Shown piece after piece: positions 7,575-16,233 of a DNA stretch of 51,114 nt (positions within the stretch are counted from its first letter, which is position 1; each line of letters opens with the position of its first letter). A program made the translations under genes and the position numbers. Source of the stretch: Clostridiales bacterium (GTDB taxonomy: Bacteria > Bacillota > Clostridia > Lachnospirales > Lachnospiraceae); NCBI GenBank assembly GCA_020860715.1, contig JAJBTU010000026.1, forward strand, positions 1 to 51,114, written 5' to 3'. The notes beneath the pieces are model-generated. The model saw only the letters and a list, made by a program, of their open reading frames with translations. It searched no databases and was not told the DNA's origin.

Positions 7575-8713
7575 GCATGAGAAAAAGAAGAAAACAGGAT
7601 GCCAAAAGCCAGCAAAAAGAATATTTATATCCATGTGAATTGATGGAACCGGCAGCTATAGCTGCCCGGATATCTGACTGGATGAGAATTATAATCTGCA
7701 TGGTATTATTGGTAATTTGTGTTGCTATGGGATTCAGGGAACTGCGAGGTTTTCAAAGCCAGGATGGCAGATGGAGCTATGTGAGTAATGGTGGTATTTC
7801 CCTGCAAACGGCAGAGGAAATACTGGAAGCAGTCGCCTCAGATCAGAATCTGACAGACATGGTATTCTGGGCGCAGAAAAGTGACCAGGTAATATCCGTT
7901 ACAGAGCCGGTGGAAAGGGAAACGGAAGCAAATGTGATCTTGATTCGCGGTGATCCGCGTCTTCTGGTTGGTAACTATAACGTGCCACAAAGTGGGGATA
8001 CAAACGGATGCCTGATCAATAAATCTACTGCCTTGAAACTCTTCGGCAATACAGATGTAATTGGTCTTTCAGTATGCTATGATGGCCGGGAATATCAGAT
8101 ACTTGGCTTGCTGGACATCTCCGAATCTGCAATAATCATCCAGATGCCTTTAGGGAGCGGGGAAGTATTTACAAGGGTTACTGCGGAAAAGAATGGAGAT
8201 ACCACAAGCTGGAATCTGAAAAATACGCTTCAAAACAAATATCAGGTTTCGTTAAGTGAGATTCGGTGGGGCTTCCTGCGCGAGATTGTAAAAATTCTGT
8301 TCTGCTTCAATGTGATGGCAGTTTACGCCCGGCTGGTTCATTCCCGGAGGCGTAGAGCGAAAAAAACATGGCGGGCTGATTGCATTTATCTGCGTTTCGC
8401 TGGCACTATAAAATTTCTTATAGGTGTTTTATTACTGGTATTCTTATTGAAATTAACAGGAATGACTCAGATTTCGGCCGAATTTATACCGGCGAAATGG
8501 TCTGATTTCAGCTTTTATGGGGAGGTTCTTGATACATGGAAAGATGGAATGACCGGTTTTTTGGAACTTCCATTCTATGCACTGGAAATTCAGTGGTTTC
8601 AAAATTGTCTGAGCCTTAGCTTTTGGACCGTTTTGGGAGGTGCTGCTTCCTGCTATGCAATCCGTTATACGAGAAAAGTGACTGAGGAAAGGATAGAAGA
8701 AATATGTAACTGA
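7571..8713 (+). CDS. MacB/FtsX-like membrane protein without ATPase
   Basis: It has 380 residues. The topology resembles MacB-type permeases: one membrane segment (about 39-58), an extracytoplasmic domain of about 180 residues containing NVILIRGDPRLLVGNYNVP and LNKSTALKLFG-like text (INKSTALKLFGNTDVIG), then three membrane segments near 238-256, 279-298 and 352-371. The extracytoplasmic part resembles the MacB periplasmic core domain, though sequence similarity is weak by eye. It starts inside the adaptor's stop codon. The stop codon (8711-8713) lies inside the end of a MITE-like insertion, so the last residues may have been changed by that insertion. Confidence 0.65.
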   Translation: MSMRKRRKQDAKSQQKEYLYPCELMEPAAIAARISDWMRIIICMVLLVICVAMGFRELRGFQSQDGRWSYVSNGGISLQTAEEILEAVASDQNLTDMVFWAQKSDQVISVTEPVERETEANVILIRGDPRLLVGNYNVPQSGDTNGCLINKSTALKLFGNTDVIGLSVCYDGREYQILGLLDISESAIIIQMPLGSGEVFTRVTAEKNGDTTSWNLKNTLQNKYQVSLSEIRWGFLREIVKILFCFNVMAVYARLVHSRRRRAKKTWRADCIYLRFAGTIKFLIGVLLLVFLLKLTGMTQISAEFIPAKWSDFSFYGEVLDTWKDGMTGFLELPFYALEIQWFQNCLSLSFWTVLGGAASCYAIRYTRKVTEERIEEICN

Positions 8714-8866
8714 TTCAGAACAGCAGGCCACAGACCGCCTTCTCCGAAGGCTATATGCCGCTTGCGCGTCATATTCTCCGCTGCCGCTCCGGTCGGTACT
8801 AAACGAGCGCCACTGGCGCTCAGCACCTGAGGCTTGATGGGTCTACGCTCCGCTTCTGAACTGTTA
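8707..8866. repeat. MITE-like structured insertion
   Basis: This 160 bp GC-rich segment separates two operon genes. Its ends are imperfect inverted repeats: TAACTGATTCAGAA at 8707-8720 and, inverted, TAACAGTTCAGAA at 8854-8866. It contains two perfect hairpins, GCCTTC-tcc-GAAGGC (8737-8751) and GAGCGCC-act-GGCGCTC (8805-8821). No gene is visible in it. Its base composition differs from the genes on both sides. It may be a non-autonomous mobile element; a structured RNA affecting expression of the lipoprotein is the alternative. Confidence 0.55.
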
Positions 8867-8893
8867 TACAATATATGGAAGGAGAGGTTTGAA

Positions 8894-11194
8894 ATGAAAG
8901 AGAACATTAAAAAAATGGGTTTCGTGTTGGTTATGGTGCTTGCCTTGACCGGCTGTGGAAGTGCTACGAATACAGGCATTTCATCGGGAACGGATGATGC
9001 GGTGCAGATTGAAAGCACTACAGAAGGAACGGCTGCGAATTCACAGGAGGATTTGACCGCTGATACGGATACTGACTCTCAGAATTCAGATGTTTCAGCT
9101 TTATCTGGAACTGTAGATAACAGTGAGTCTACGTATAGGGAAGAGGATCTGGAACTGCCGGATGACAGCACGCAGATATTTGCTATGCGGGAAATTAATG
9201 GAACCCTCTGGCTGATCACGGAAAATGGTGTATATACATCGACAGACAAAGGAGACAGTTGGGCAAGGCAGGAAGAGCAGAGCGGATGGCTGCCAGAAGA
9301 AATTTCAGAGGGAGATGGTTATGCGTCAATCAGCGATTCCGGAAAGATGGCGTTTTACACGGAATCGGCAGGGATTCTTGTATATAGTACAGATGGATCG
9401 TCAACGGGACTGAGTATTACATTTGATGATGGCAGACAGTGCTATGGAATCAATTTTGCAGATGATGATACGCTGACGTTAAGAGACACCGGTTCAACTA
9501 TCTATATCCTTTCGGCTTCGGATGGCAGCATTGTTGGTACGATCCCTTCCAGTAATGAGATGCACTATGCTTATGCGCCTGTCAATGGGGAAGTCCTGAC
9601 CATTACAAATGACGGCGTGAAGATTTACAATTACAAGGGAGAATTACAGGAGGGAAACGAGATTATAAGCAGCCTTGTATCGGCTGACTATGAAGCATGG
9701 TCGACGACATCCAGCGGCGGGGGAATTGTGGATGATATAGAAGGCACCGGAATTTTCTATGCGAGCAAAAGCGGACTTTATCACTATAAATGGGGCGGAG
9801 GTGTTGCGGAAAAACTGTTTGAGGGAAGTGCTACAAAGCTGGGTGACTCTGATTATACGGTCTGGTCGGTTGCCGCACTTAGTGACTCCTGCGTTTTGTG
9901 TCATTACTTAACAGCGAGTGGCGCTTCCCTGCTGGTACGCTATTCTTTTTCAGGGAACAGCCCGACGACACAAAAACTGACACTCTATACGTTGTATGAA
10001 AATGAACTGCTGACCGATGAGGTGAATACGTTCAATCAGAACCACACAGATATTCAGGTGACAATAGAAGTGGGGCTGTCCGGAGACAGTGGCCTTACGG
10101 TTGATGATGCGATTAAAACATTGAATACGGAAATTTTGGCAGGGAACGGGCCGGACATTATTCTTCTGGACGGAATGAGTGTGGATTCCTATTCCGAGAG
10201 CGGGATGCTGGTGGACCTGTCCGGCGTTTTATCTGAAGTGGCAGAAAGTGAAGGACTTTATGAGAACATCGCATATACTTACCAGACGGATAGTGGGGCA
10301 GTCTATGCGGTGCCGGCGAGATTCCGGATTATGATGATGGTAGGGACACAGGAAAATTTGAACCAGATTACTGACCTTGATTCTCTGTGCCAGAGTATGC
10401 AGGAATGGAAAGAAGCGGACCCGGACAAGACGAGCATCCTCGGACTTTATGATGAAGAACTGCTGGAAATGATGACTGCCATCTGCTCACCGGCATGGAT
10501 GACAGAAGAAGGCTCATTGGATGAAACTGCACTTCGAGAGTTTCTGGAAGCAGTAAAATCCATCAATGATACACAGAAGGAAAATGTGAGCCAGGCAGAT
10601 ATAGACGAATTTGCCGCATCTGACGATGATAACGATTGGGGAGAGATAAAGGCTGTCCTGAATATTACAAATTTCCAGTCACAGATCATTGGACTGTTCG
10701 AATCCAGGGCACTCAATACGACAGCATCCATCGCGCAATATCTTGGCACGGATCTGATCTACGAAAGTGCAGCGGCACAGAGTAGCAACGTGTTTATTCC
10801 GGCACAGATCATAGGCATAAATGCGAAAAGCACCAACCAGGAAGCGGCTCTGGAATTTGTAAAAGAATTCCTGTCGTCGGAATGCCAGAGCGAGCTTAGT
10901 GTCTCAGACCGTGGCTATCCGATCAATAAGACTGCTTTCCAGATCATGGAAGAGGATGTCCTGGGTGCGGATGATACCGGAGAAACAAGCTGGGGAGTAA
11001 GTGCGGAAGAACTTCGCAACCTGTTTGACCAGATAGAAGCTATGATACCGGAGCTTTCCAACCGAAGTGTTACGGATGCAGTTATTACAGACAGTGTGAA
11101 AGAGGAGGGGTTGAAATATCTCTCAGGCGAGGCTGACCTGGATACTGTAGTGAGCAGTATTATGCAGACGGTGACCCTGCACTTGGCGGAATAA
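8894..11194 (+). CDS. Lipoprotein: beta-propeller-like domain fused to family-1 solute-binding domain
   Basis: It is 766 residues, starting at the ATG behind GGAGAGG. A lipoprotein signal ends at Cys21 (VLALTGCGS). An acidic, Ser/Thr-rich linker follows to about residue 75. Residues about 76-355 repeat short strands of the kind NGVYTSTDKGDSW and TNDGVKIYNYKG, typical of sialidase/BNR-like propellers. Residues about 361-766 form an extracellular solute-binding domain (LYTLYENELLTDEVNTFNQ, GPDIILLDG, LVDLSGVL, FIPAQIIGINAKS). It should be anchored outside the membrane and feed the permeases at 4340-6056. A propeller on a binding protein is unusual and suggests a large or polymeric ligand, or contact with the adaptor. 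The domain reading is by eye. Confidence 0.8.
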   Translation: MKENIKKMGFVLVMVLALTGCGSATNTGISSGTDDAVQIESTTEGTAANSQEDLTADTDTDSQNSDVSALSGTVDNSESTYREEDLELPDDSTQIFAMREINGTLWLITENGVYTSTDKGDSWARQEEQSGWLPEEISEGDGYASISDSGKMAFYTESAGILVYSTDGSSTGLSITFDDGRQCYGINFADDDTLTLRDTGSTIYILSASDGSIVGTIPSSNEMHYAYAPVNGEVLTITNDGVKIYNYKGELQEGNEIISSLVSADYEAWSTTSSGGGIVDDIEGTGIFYASKSGLYHYKWGGGVAEKLFEGSATKLGDSDYTVWSVAALSDSCVLCHYLTASGASLLVRYSFSGNSPTTQKLTLYTLYENELLTDEVNTFNQNHTDIQVTIEVGLSGDSGLTVDDAIKTLNTEILAGNGPDIILLDGMSVDSYSESGMLVDLSGVLSEVAESEGLYENIAYTYQTDSGAVYAVPARFRIMMMVGTQENLNQITDLDSLCQSMQEWKEADPDKTSILGLYDEELLEMMTAICSPAWMTEEGSLDETALREFLEAVKSINDTQKENVSQADIDEFAASDDDNDWGEIKAVLNITNFQSQIIGLFESRALNTTASIAQYLGTDLIYESAAAQSSNVFIPAQIIGINAKSTNQEAALEFVKEFLSSECQSELSVSDRGYPINKTAFQIMEEDVLGADDTGETSWGVSAEELRNLFDQIEAMIPELSNRSVTDAVITDSVKEEGLKYLSGEADLDTVVSSIMQTVTLHLAE

Positions 11195-11237
11195 AGGAAG
11201 TGAGATACCGCTTCAGATTCTCTCATGTGTTGATCTT

Positions 11238-11467
11238 GGTGAAGGGTCAATTTTGCTCTTTACTAAAATCGGAGTGTCAGTGGTCTGGGTCAGTTTGACC
11301 CAGACCAAAAACTGTTTTTGAATTGCTACATCAACAGTTTTTCTACGCTGTATCATCATGGCAGCATAAAAAATATTTCTTTTACTCTTTCATGCGAGGT
11401 AAGTGGTCAAAATGACCACTTAGCAAACAGATATCTAAAGTGGTCTGGGTCAATTTGACCCAGACCA
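11238..11467. repeat. Palindrome cluster, right flank of cargo
   Basis: Four palindromes lie between the lipoprotein stop and the XRE gene: an imperfect one at 11238-11265; a 12 bp-arm hairpin TGGTCTGGGTCA / TGACCCAGACCA at 11281-11307; the 21 bp palindrome AAGTGGTCA / TGACCACTT at 11401-11421, in the direct repeat shared with 1722-1757; and a second copy of the 12 bp-arm hairpin at 11441-11467. They lack T-runs, so simple terminators are unlikely. All share a GGTCA-N3-TGACC type centre. No gene is present in this 280 bp gap. Confidence 0.9.
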
Positions 11468-11475
11468 AAATATAT

Positions 11476-12342
11476 TCATTTCTTCTTTTTTCTCTTACTG
11501 GAATTTTTCTGCTGGTGAAGGGCCGCCCGTCCGCGCTGGCTGATGACCGTGCTCATGATGGGAGATTTGCGGATAATGCGCGCAAGGGTTTCCTGATCAT
11601 CTGGTGAGAGTCGGTCATAATCAATCTTCAATGTCTGACAGACTAAATACGCTCTTTTTTGGTCAAGGCTTCCCTCGTAGTTCAGAGCATTTTCCAGCAT
11701 TTCCTGTACTTGTTCCGTGGTCGCGGCAGTGTCATGATCCGTGTCGGCAGTTGTTTGGTCTTTCTGGTGTGCGGCACGGATGTCCCTTACAATAGAATCC
11801 AGGTCGTCATGGATTACGTGGCTGTAAAAAATATCTTCATTGACCTGTGCAAGTTCTAATGTCCGGACGGTAATATCATGATCGTCCGGCGAGTATTTTT
11901 CAATAATGGTCTGCCGTGTTTTTTCCAGAAGCTGATTCATGTCATTAATATGCATATCTGCAATCCGATCAACACAAATTTCAATATCTGTCAGAAGCTG
12001 ACAAAATCCGGGATGGAGTACCAGTTCACAGAGCAGCCGATTATTAATACAGCCGCTGCTCAATAGCTTTACCATATCATCATTCAGATGCAGAGCCTGC
12101 AGATCTGTGTCTGGATGTTTTTTATTTTCAGATAATCCCAGAAGATAATCGGTGGAGACACCATAAAATTCCGCTAGAGTTGCGATGGCGAATGGACTGA
12201 TGTCCTTAAAATTATTGGACTCATAATTACCCAGAGCAGAACGCGACAGACCTGTCTGCTCCGATAACTGTTCCAGAGTAAGGTGCTTATCGTCTACACG
12301 CAAATCCTTTAGCCGTTCCTGTATGGTCAGCTTTGTTTCCAT
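11476..12342 (-). CDS. XRE-family regulator of the mobilization region
   Basis: The 288-residue protein has an N-terminal Cro/CI-type helix-turn-helix (about residues 12-70: LTLEQLSEQTGLSRSALGNYES, then FYGVSTDYLLGLSE) and a long C-terminal part with no motif I know, ending in a lysine-rich tail. AAGGAGAC precedes the ATG. It is divergent from the relaxase across the oriT-like region, the usual place for a regulator of transfer genes. A palindrome over its own -35 (12401-12418) suggests autorepression. The C-terminal part may sense a signal or bind a partner; nothing in it shows which. Confidence 0.85.
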   Translation of the reverse strand: METKLTIQERLKDLRVDDKHLTLEQLSEQTGLSRSALGNYESNNFKDISPFAIATLAEFYGVSTDYLLGLSENKKHPDTDLQALHLNDDMVKLLSSGCINNRLLCELVLHPGFCQLLTDIEICVDRIADMHINDMNQLLEKTRQTIIEKYSPDDHDITVRTLELAQVNEDIFYSHVIHDDLDSIVRDIRAAHQKDQTTADTDHDTAATTEQVQEMLENALNYEGSLDQKRAYLVCQTLKIDYDRLSPDDQETLARIIRKSPIMSTVISQRGRAALHQQKNSSKRKKKK

Positions 12343-12389
12343 GCTTGCTGTCTCCTTTCATCTGGTCGGTTTTACCGGCCGTTTAAGGG

Positions 12390-12418
12390 ATTATAACAGA
12401 TTTCCAAAAGCGTGGAAA
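12390..12418 (-). promoter_or_regulatory. Promoter and probable operator of the XRE gene
   Basis: On the minus strand TATAAT (12390-12395) lies 17 bp after a weak -35 TTTCCA (12413-12418). That -35 is one arm of the palindrome TTTCCA-aaagcg-TGGAAA (12401-12418), well placed for autoregulation. Confidence 0.55.
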
Positions 12419-12542
12419 TATCCTTTTTCTCTCGGCTTTTCCTGCGTCTTGGACATACGGGAAAAGACCGCCCTATTTGGTACAATTCTTATAAAACAAA
12501 GGGTACATTGACAACTGAATAGCCGGCTGTGAGTGGAATATG

Positions 12543-12812
12543 CTTTCGGGGGAAGTGACGCGATGACATGAGCGCACCAAAGTGAGCAATACGCCGGGAA
12601 AAGAACCCGGCAGGAAGATTGTAGCAGATCCGGTGTAAATAGTAATTATTCGTAACTATTCAATCGGGAAACTGCCGGGCTGTGTGATTCAAGGACGGCA
12701 GTCCTTGCCGGGTCAAGGGTGGAACGCCTTGCCCAGCTAAGATTGATGCCTTGCGTCAATCTGTACTGGGTATTACCTGCCGCAAAAAGGCTCACAATCT
12801 AAGGCTGATTGA
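12543..12812. other. Putative origin of transfer (oriT)
   Basis: The 500 bp gap before the relaxase holds a run of inverted repeats: GCCGGG/CCCGGC (12593-12611), AATAGT/ACTATT (12638-12660), AAGGAC/GTCCTT (12691-12706), CAAGG/CCTTG (12714-12731) and GATTGA/TCAATC (12741-12761). Dense hairpins directly upstream of a relaxase are typical of oriT. The nick site cannot be placed from sequence. The stretch 12419-12540 shows nothing further. Confidence 0.65.
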
Positions 12813-12844
12813 GACAGGTTTGAAAGGAAGGAGATTTTTGTTTT

Positions 12845-14191
12845 ATGAAAATGACAAGGCACAACGGGCGCTCTGGCAAGAATGGAACTTACAACCCGAA
12901 GCACAATGACCGTCGGTTTAATCTGGAAAACAGTGAACACATTGACGCGGAGCGTGCAAGGAAAAATATCTATTGGGATATTTTTAACGGTTACCGATCT
13001 TTCGCGGATATGGACAAAGAGACGGAGCTTGCGGACACGTTTGAAGATGTGGAGCAATTATATTACTCTCATTTTTACCGTGACTTTGTAGAAGGACAGA
13101 ATGGACGGAACGAAAAAAACCGGCATTCGGAACGCAACCGATCTGCTGACGATATTCGGAAGAACAAAAAGACCTGTCCGGAAGAATCGCTCTTTCAGCT
13201 TGGGACGATGGATGATCATGCTTCGCCGGAAGTATTGCTGCAGGTGGCGCTGGAGTTTATGGATGCATTCGAGAAAAGATTTGGTTCCCATATCCATATA
13301 CTGGACTGGGCGCTTCATCTGGATGAGAGTACGCCGCATATTCATGAGCGCCATGTGTTCGACTGTGAAAACAAGTATGGTGAACTGTGTCCGCAACAGG
13401 AGAAAGCACTGGAAGCTTTAGGCTTCGACTTGCCGGAGCCGGACAAGAAAGCAGGACGTTATAATAACCGGAAGATGGTTTTCGATTCTGCCTGTCGCGC
13501 GATGATGTTTGATATTGCAAAAAGTCACGGCTTAAATCTGGATGAGGAGCCGGAATACGGAGGCTGCAAATATCTGGAGAAACAGGATTATATTCTGATG
13601 AAACAGAAAGAAAAAATCTCGAAACGTGACCTGACAATTGAACAACAGGGAGAGAAAATCTCCGATCAGGTCAAGACATTGCTGGTTCAAAACGCGGAGA
13701 TCAAAGAGAACGCCGGGCAGATCAGAGAACAGACGGAGAAGCTGGAGGAACTATCTTTAAAGGTTGAAGATGTGGAGACTTTGATACAGGATGTATCGGA
13801 AGCTGCCTACGATAAAGCGGTGGAAGTCGTGACTGAAAAAGTCCGGGTGCAGACCCAGCAGGAGGACATTGCTGCGGTTGCTGATTATCAGAAAAAACTT
13901 AATCTGCCGGATGCGAAAGTCAACTCCAAAGTGCTGCCTACGGTTAATAGAGTTCTGGATAATGTCCAGTCAATTTTGAAAAATGCTGCAAAGCAGATGC
14001 AGAAAAAAATCAGCACCGCACTGAAAGCGCCGGAGAACAGAAACAATGGTGTGGAACAGGTGAAGGAAAAAGCCAGGGAATCTATCTATGACGCTCTTAA
14101 GAGAGGTAAGATCAAAGCTGATCAACAGAATGAGGAACGCCGGGCACGGCAAAGTGGCCGACAAACCCGAAAAAAGAATATGGAGATATAA
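12845..14191 (+). CDS. MobV-like (Mob/Pre family) relaxase
   Basis: This 448-residue protein probably nicks the element at oriT and pilots the strand during transfer. The key evidence is the metal-binding histidine motif HLDESTPHIHERHVF (about residues 158-172), as in Mob/Pre relaxases, preceded by an N-terminal domain beginning TRHNGRSGKNGTYNPKHNDR. From about residue 250 onward it is a long charged coiled coil (EKISKRDLTIEQQGEKIS and similar heptads), ending in a basic tail. GGAAGGAGA lies upstream of the ATG. Related proteins are sometimes mislabelled as serine/arginine-rich matrix proteins. The relaxase call is firm; the MOB class is less so. Confidence 0.8.
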   Translation: MKMTRHNGRSGKNGTYNPKHNDRRFNLENSEHIDAERARKNIYWDIFNGYRSFADMDKETELADTFEDVEQLYYSHFYRDFVEGQNGRNEKNRHSERNRSADDIRKNKKTCPEESLFQLGTMDDHASPEVLLQVALEFMDAFEKRFGSHIHILDWALHLDESTPHIHERHVFDCENKYGELCPQQEKALEALGFDLPEPDKKAGRYNNRKMVFDSACRAMMFDIAKSHGLNLDEEPEYGGCKYLEKQDYILMKQKEKISKRDLTIEQQGEKISDQVKTLLVQNAEIKENAGQIREQTEKLEELSLKVEDVETLIQDVSEAAYDKAVEVVTEKVRVQTQQEDIAAVADYQKKLNLPDAKVNSKVLPTVNRVLDNVQSILKNAAKQMQKKISTALKAPENRNNGVEQVKEKARESIYDALKRGKIKADQQNEERRARQSGRQTRKKNMEI

Positions 14192-14252
14192 CCGGCGCTT
14201 GCCATTTTCATATTGAGAATGTCGGGCGCATTTTTATTTTGATGAGGAGATT

Positions 14253-14912
14253 GTGATGAATGTATTTGAAGCGGTGAAACAGTTTGTCACTCCCCGGCAG
14301 GCTGCGGAGCATTACGGGGTAAAAGTAAACCGGAGCGGGATGGCCTGCTGCCCATTTCATTCCGATAAGAATCCAAGTATGAAGTTTTATAAGCAGCGAT
14401 TCCACTGCTTTGGCTGTCAGGCTGACGGTGATGTGATTGACTTCGCAGCTCGGCTTTTTGGTTTATCGGTAAAGGAGGCTGCAGAAAAGCTGGCTACTGA
14501 CTTTGGAATTAATTATGAAAGCAGTCATAAAAGCGGGAGCCGTGCGTCACCCCGTCCGGTGAAAAGAAAAATATCGGAAGAACTGCGTTTTAAACAGGCA
14601 GAGCAAAAGTGTATCCGTGTTTATTCGGATTATCTCCGGCTGTTAGAACGGTGGCGGACAGAATACGCTCCGAAGCCGGATGAGAAAAACTGGCATCCGC
14701 TGTTTGTGGAAGATTTGAAAAAACAGACGTATGTGGAATATCTGCTTGATGTACTGCTGTCTGGATCTTTGAAAGAACGTGCGGAGTTGATCGCAGCACA
14801 GGGAGAGGAGGTGATACGGATTGAACGAAGAATATCAGAATTTGCCGCCCGAGACCCGGCAGGCCGTGGAGAATGCCGCCCGGCTGCTCGAACCGGCACG
14901 GACGACAGATGA
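14253..14912 (+). CDS. CHC2 zinc-finger DNA primase-like protein
   Basis: The 219-residue protein has an N-terminal CHC2-type zinc finger: CCPFHSDKNPSMKFY, then FHCFGCQADGDVIDFAARL, as at the start of DnaG. The Toprim catalytic domain is absent, so it is a primase N-terminal module alone. It overlaps the VapE gene by about 90 bp in another frame. Together they probably support replication of the excised circle or complementary-strand synthesis after transfer. Stand-alone CHC2 proteins next to VapE-like ATPases are common on clostridial mobile elements. Confidence 0.85.
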   Translation: MMNVFEAVKQFVTPRQAAEHYGVKVNRSGMACCPFHSDKNPSMKFYKQRFHCFGCQADGDVIDFAARLFGLSVKEAAEKLATDFGINYESSHKSGSRASPRPVKRKISEELRFKQAEQKCIRVYSDYLRLLERWRTEYAPKPDEKNWHPLFVEDLKKQTYVEYLLDVLLSGSLKERAELIAAQGEEVIRIERRISEFAARDPAGRGECRPAARTGTDDR

Positions 14913-16233
14913 AGTACGGGAGATGTTAATCCAGAACGAAAAAGGGCAAGTTATGCAGCGGTTTGAGAATTATGTGACCGCCCTGACCTGCGACCCGCTT
15001 CTGCACGACGCAATCCGGCTGAATACCATGACGGAGCGTGTGGAAATTGTGAAGCCGGTCGGATGGAAACGGAAAACATCGGCATTGACAGATACGGACC
15101 TGCGGTATCTGCGGCTGCACCTGGAACAAAATTATGATTTGGGGAATCCAAAGAATATTGCAGAAGCCGTGGAACTGATTGCCAACGAACGGCAGTTTCA
15201 TCCGGTCTGTGAGCTGCTGGAATCTTTGCAGTGGGACGGGACAGAACGAATTCGACACGCGCTGCATCGTTTTCTCGGTGCAACAGAAGATGATTTCAGT
15301 TATGAGGTTCTGAAGCTGTTTATGATGGGCTGCATTGAGCGCGTCTACCATCCGGGATGCAAGTTTGATTATATGCTTTGTCTGGTCGGCGGACAGGGCG
15401 CCGGAAAGTCGTCATTCTTCCGGCTGCTGGCAATTCATGATGAATGGTTCTCAGACGACCTTAAAAAGTTGGACGATGATAATGTCTATCGGAAAATGAG
15501 CGGCCATTGGATCATCGAAATGTCGGAAATGCTGGGTATTGGAACAGCAAAAAGCACAGACGAGATCAAGTCATTTTTAAGCCGCCAGAAGGAGACCTAC
15601 AAAGACCCGTATGACAAATACGCGCGGGACAGGCTCCGGCAGTGTGCGTTTGGCGGCACTACCAACCGGATGGACTTTCTTCCTCTTGACCGGACAGGCA
15701 ACCGTCGGTTTCTGCCGGTACTTGTGGATATGGACAAAGCGGAGATTCATCTTCTGGAGAACGAAGCAGAAAGCCGCGCCTATATGATCCAGATGTGGGC
15801 GGAGGCTATGGAATTGTATCAAAAGAAAGACTATGAACTGAAATTTCCGGAACGCCTGGAACCCCAGCTTCTGGCAATTCAGAAAGAGTGTATGCCGGAT
15901 GACAGTCTGGCAGGTATTATTCAGGTCTTTCTTGATCAGTTCAAAGGAGAAGCGGTCTGCACCTTACAGTTATATCGGGAGGCGTTAAAGCATCCGTTTG
16001 ACCGGCCGACGAACCGTGAATCGCGTGAGTTGAATGACATCATGAACAACAGCGTGATCGGCTGGAAGAAATGTGAGAAGCAGCGCCGGATTCCGGGATA
16101 TGGACAGCAACGTGCCTGGGAACGTGACGGGAGCGGACAGAAAGGCACAAAAGATGTCAACCATGTCAACGAATCAGACGGGTTGCCGGATGGCTTTGAA
16201 CCTGTTCCGGAGCAGATGGATCTGCCTTTTTAA
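14821..16233 (+). CDS. VapE/VirE-domain ATPase (replication helicase-like)
   Basis: The protein has 470 residues and a TTG start at 14821, chosen because GGAGGTGAT stands 8 nt upstream and the frame begins NEEYQNLPPE. The P-loop GGQGAGKSS (about residues 190-198), WIIEMSEM (Walker B region), and FGGTTNRMDFLPLDRTGNRRFLP match the virulence-associated E family, superfamily III-like ATPases of phage and island replication modules. It lies directly upstream of GTTGACA repeats; two more copies fall inside its 3' end. It probably opens or unwinds the origin of the excised element. The name refers to family history, not virulence. Confidence 0.9.
   Translation: MNEEYQNLPPETRQAVENAARLLEPARTTDEVREMLIQNEKGQVMQRFENYVTALTCDPLLHDAIRLNTMTERVEIVKPVGWKRKTSALTDTDLRYLRLHLEQNYDLGNPKNIAEAVELIANERQFHPVCELLESLQWDGTERIRHALHRFLGATEDDFSYEVLKLFMMGCIERVYHPGCKFDYMLCLVGGQGAGKSSFFRLLAIHDEWFSDDLKKLDDDNVYRKMSGHWIIEMSEMLGIGTAKSTDEIKSFLSRQKETYKDPYDKYARDRLRQCAFGGTTNRMDFLPLDRTGNRRFLPVLVDMDKAEIHLLENEAESRAYMIQMWAEAMELYQKKDYELKFPERLEPQLLAIQKECMPDDSLAGIIQVFLDQFKGEAVCTLQLYREALKHPFDRPTNRESRELNDIMNNSVIGWKKCEKQRRIPGYGQQRAWERDGSGQKGTKDVNHVNESDGLPDGFEPVPEQMDLPF

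Noticed and set aside
8834-8893. Earlier ATG for the propeller lipoprotein
   Set aside because: It lies inside the MITE-like sequence and would place 20 residues before the lipoprotein signal; the ATG at 8894 has GGAGAGG.
11281-11467. Palindromes read as ordinary rho-independent terminators
   Set aside because: The stems are strong but no T-run follows on either strand, and near-identical copies flank the cargo on both sides, which points to another role.
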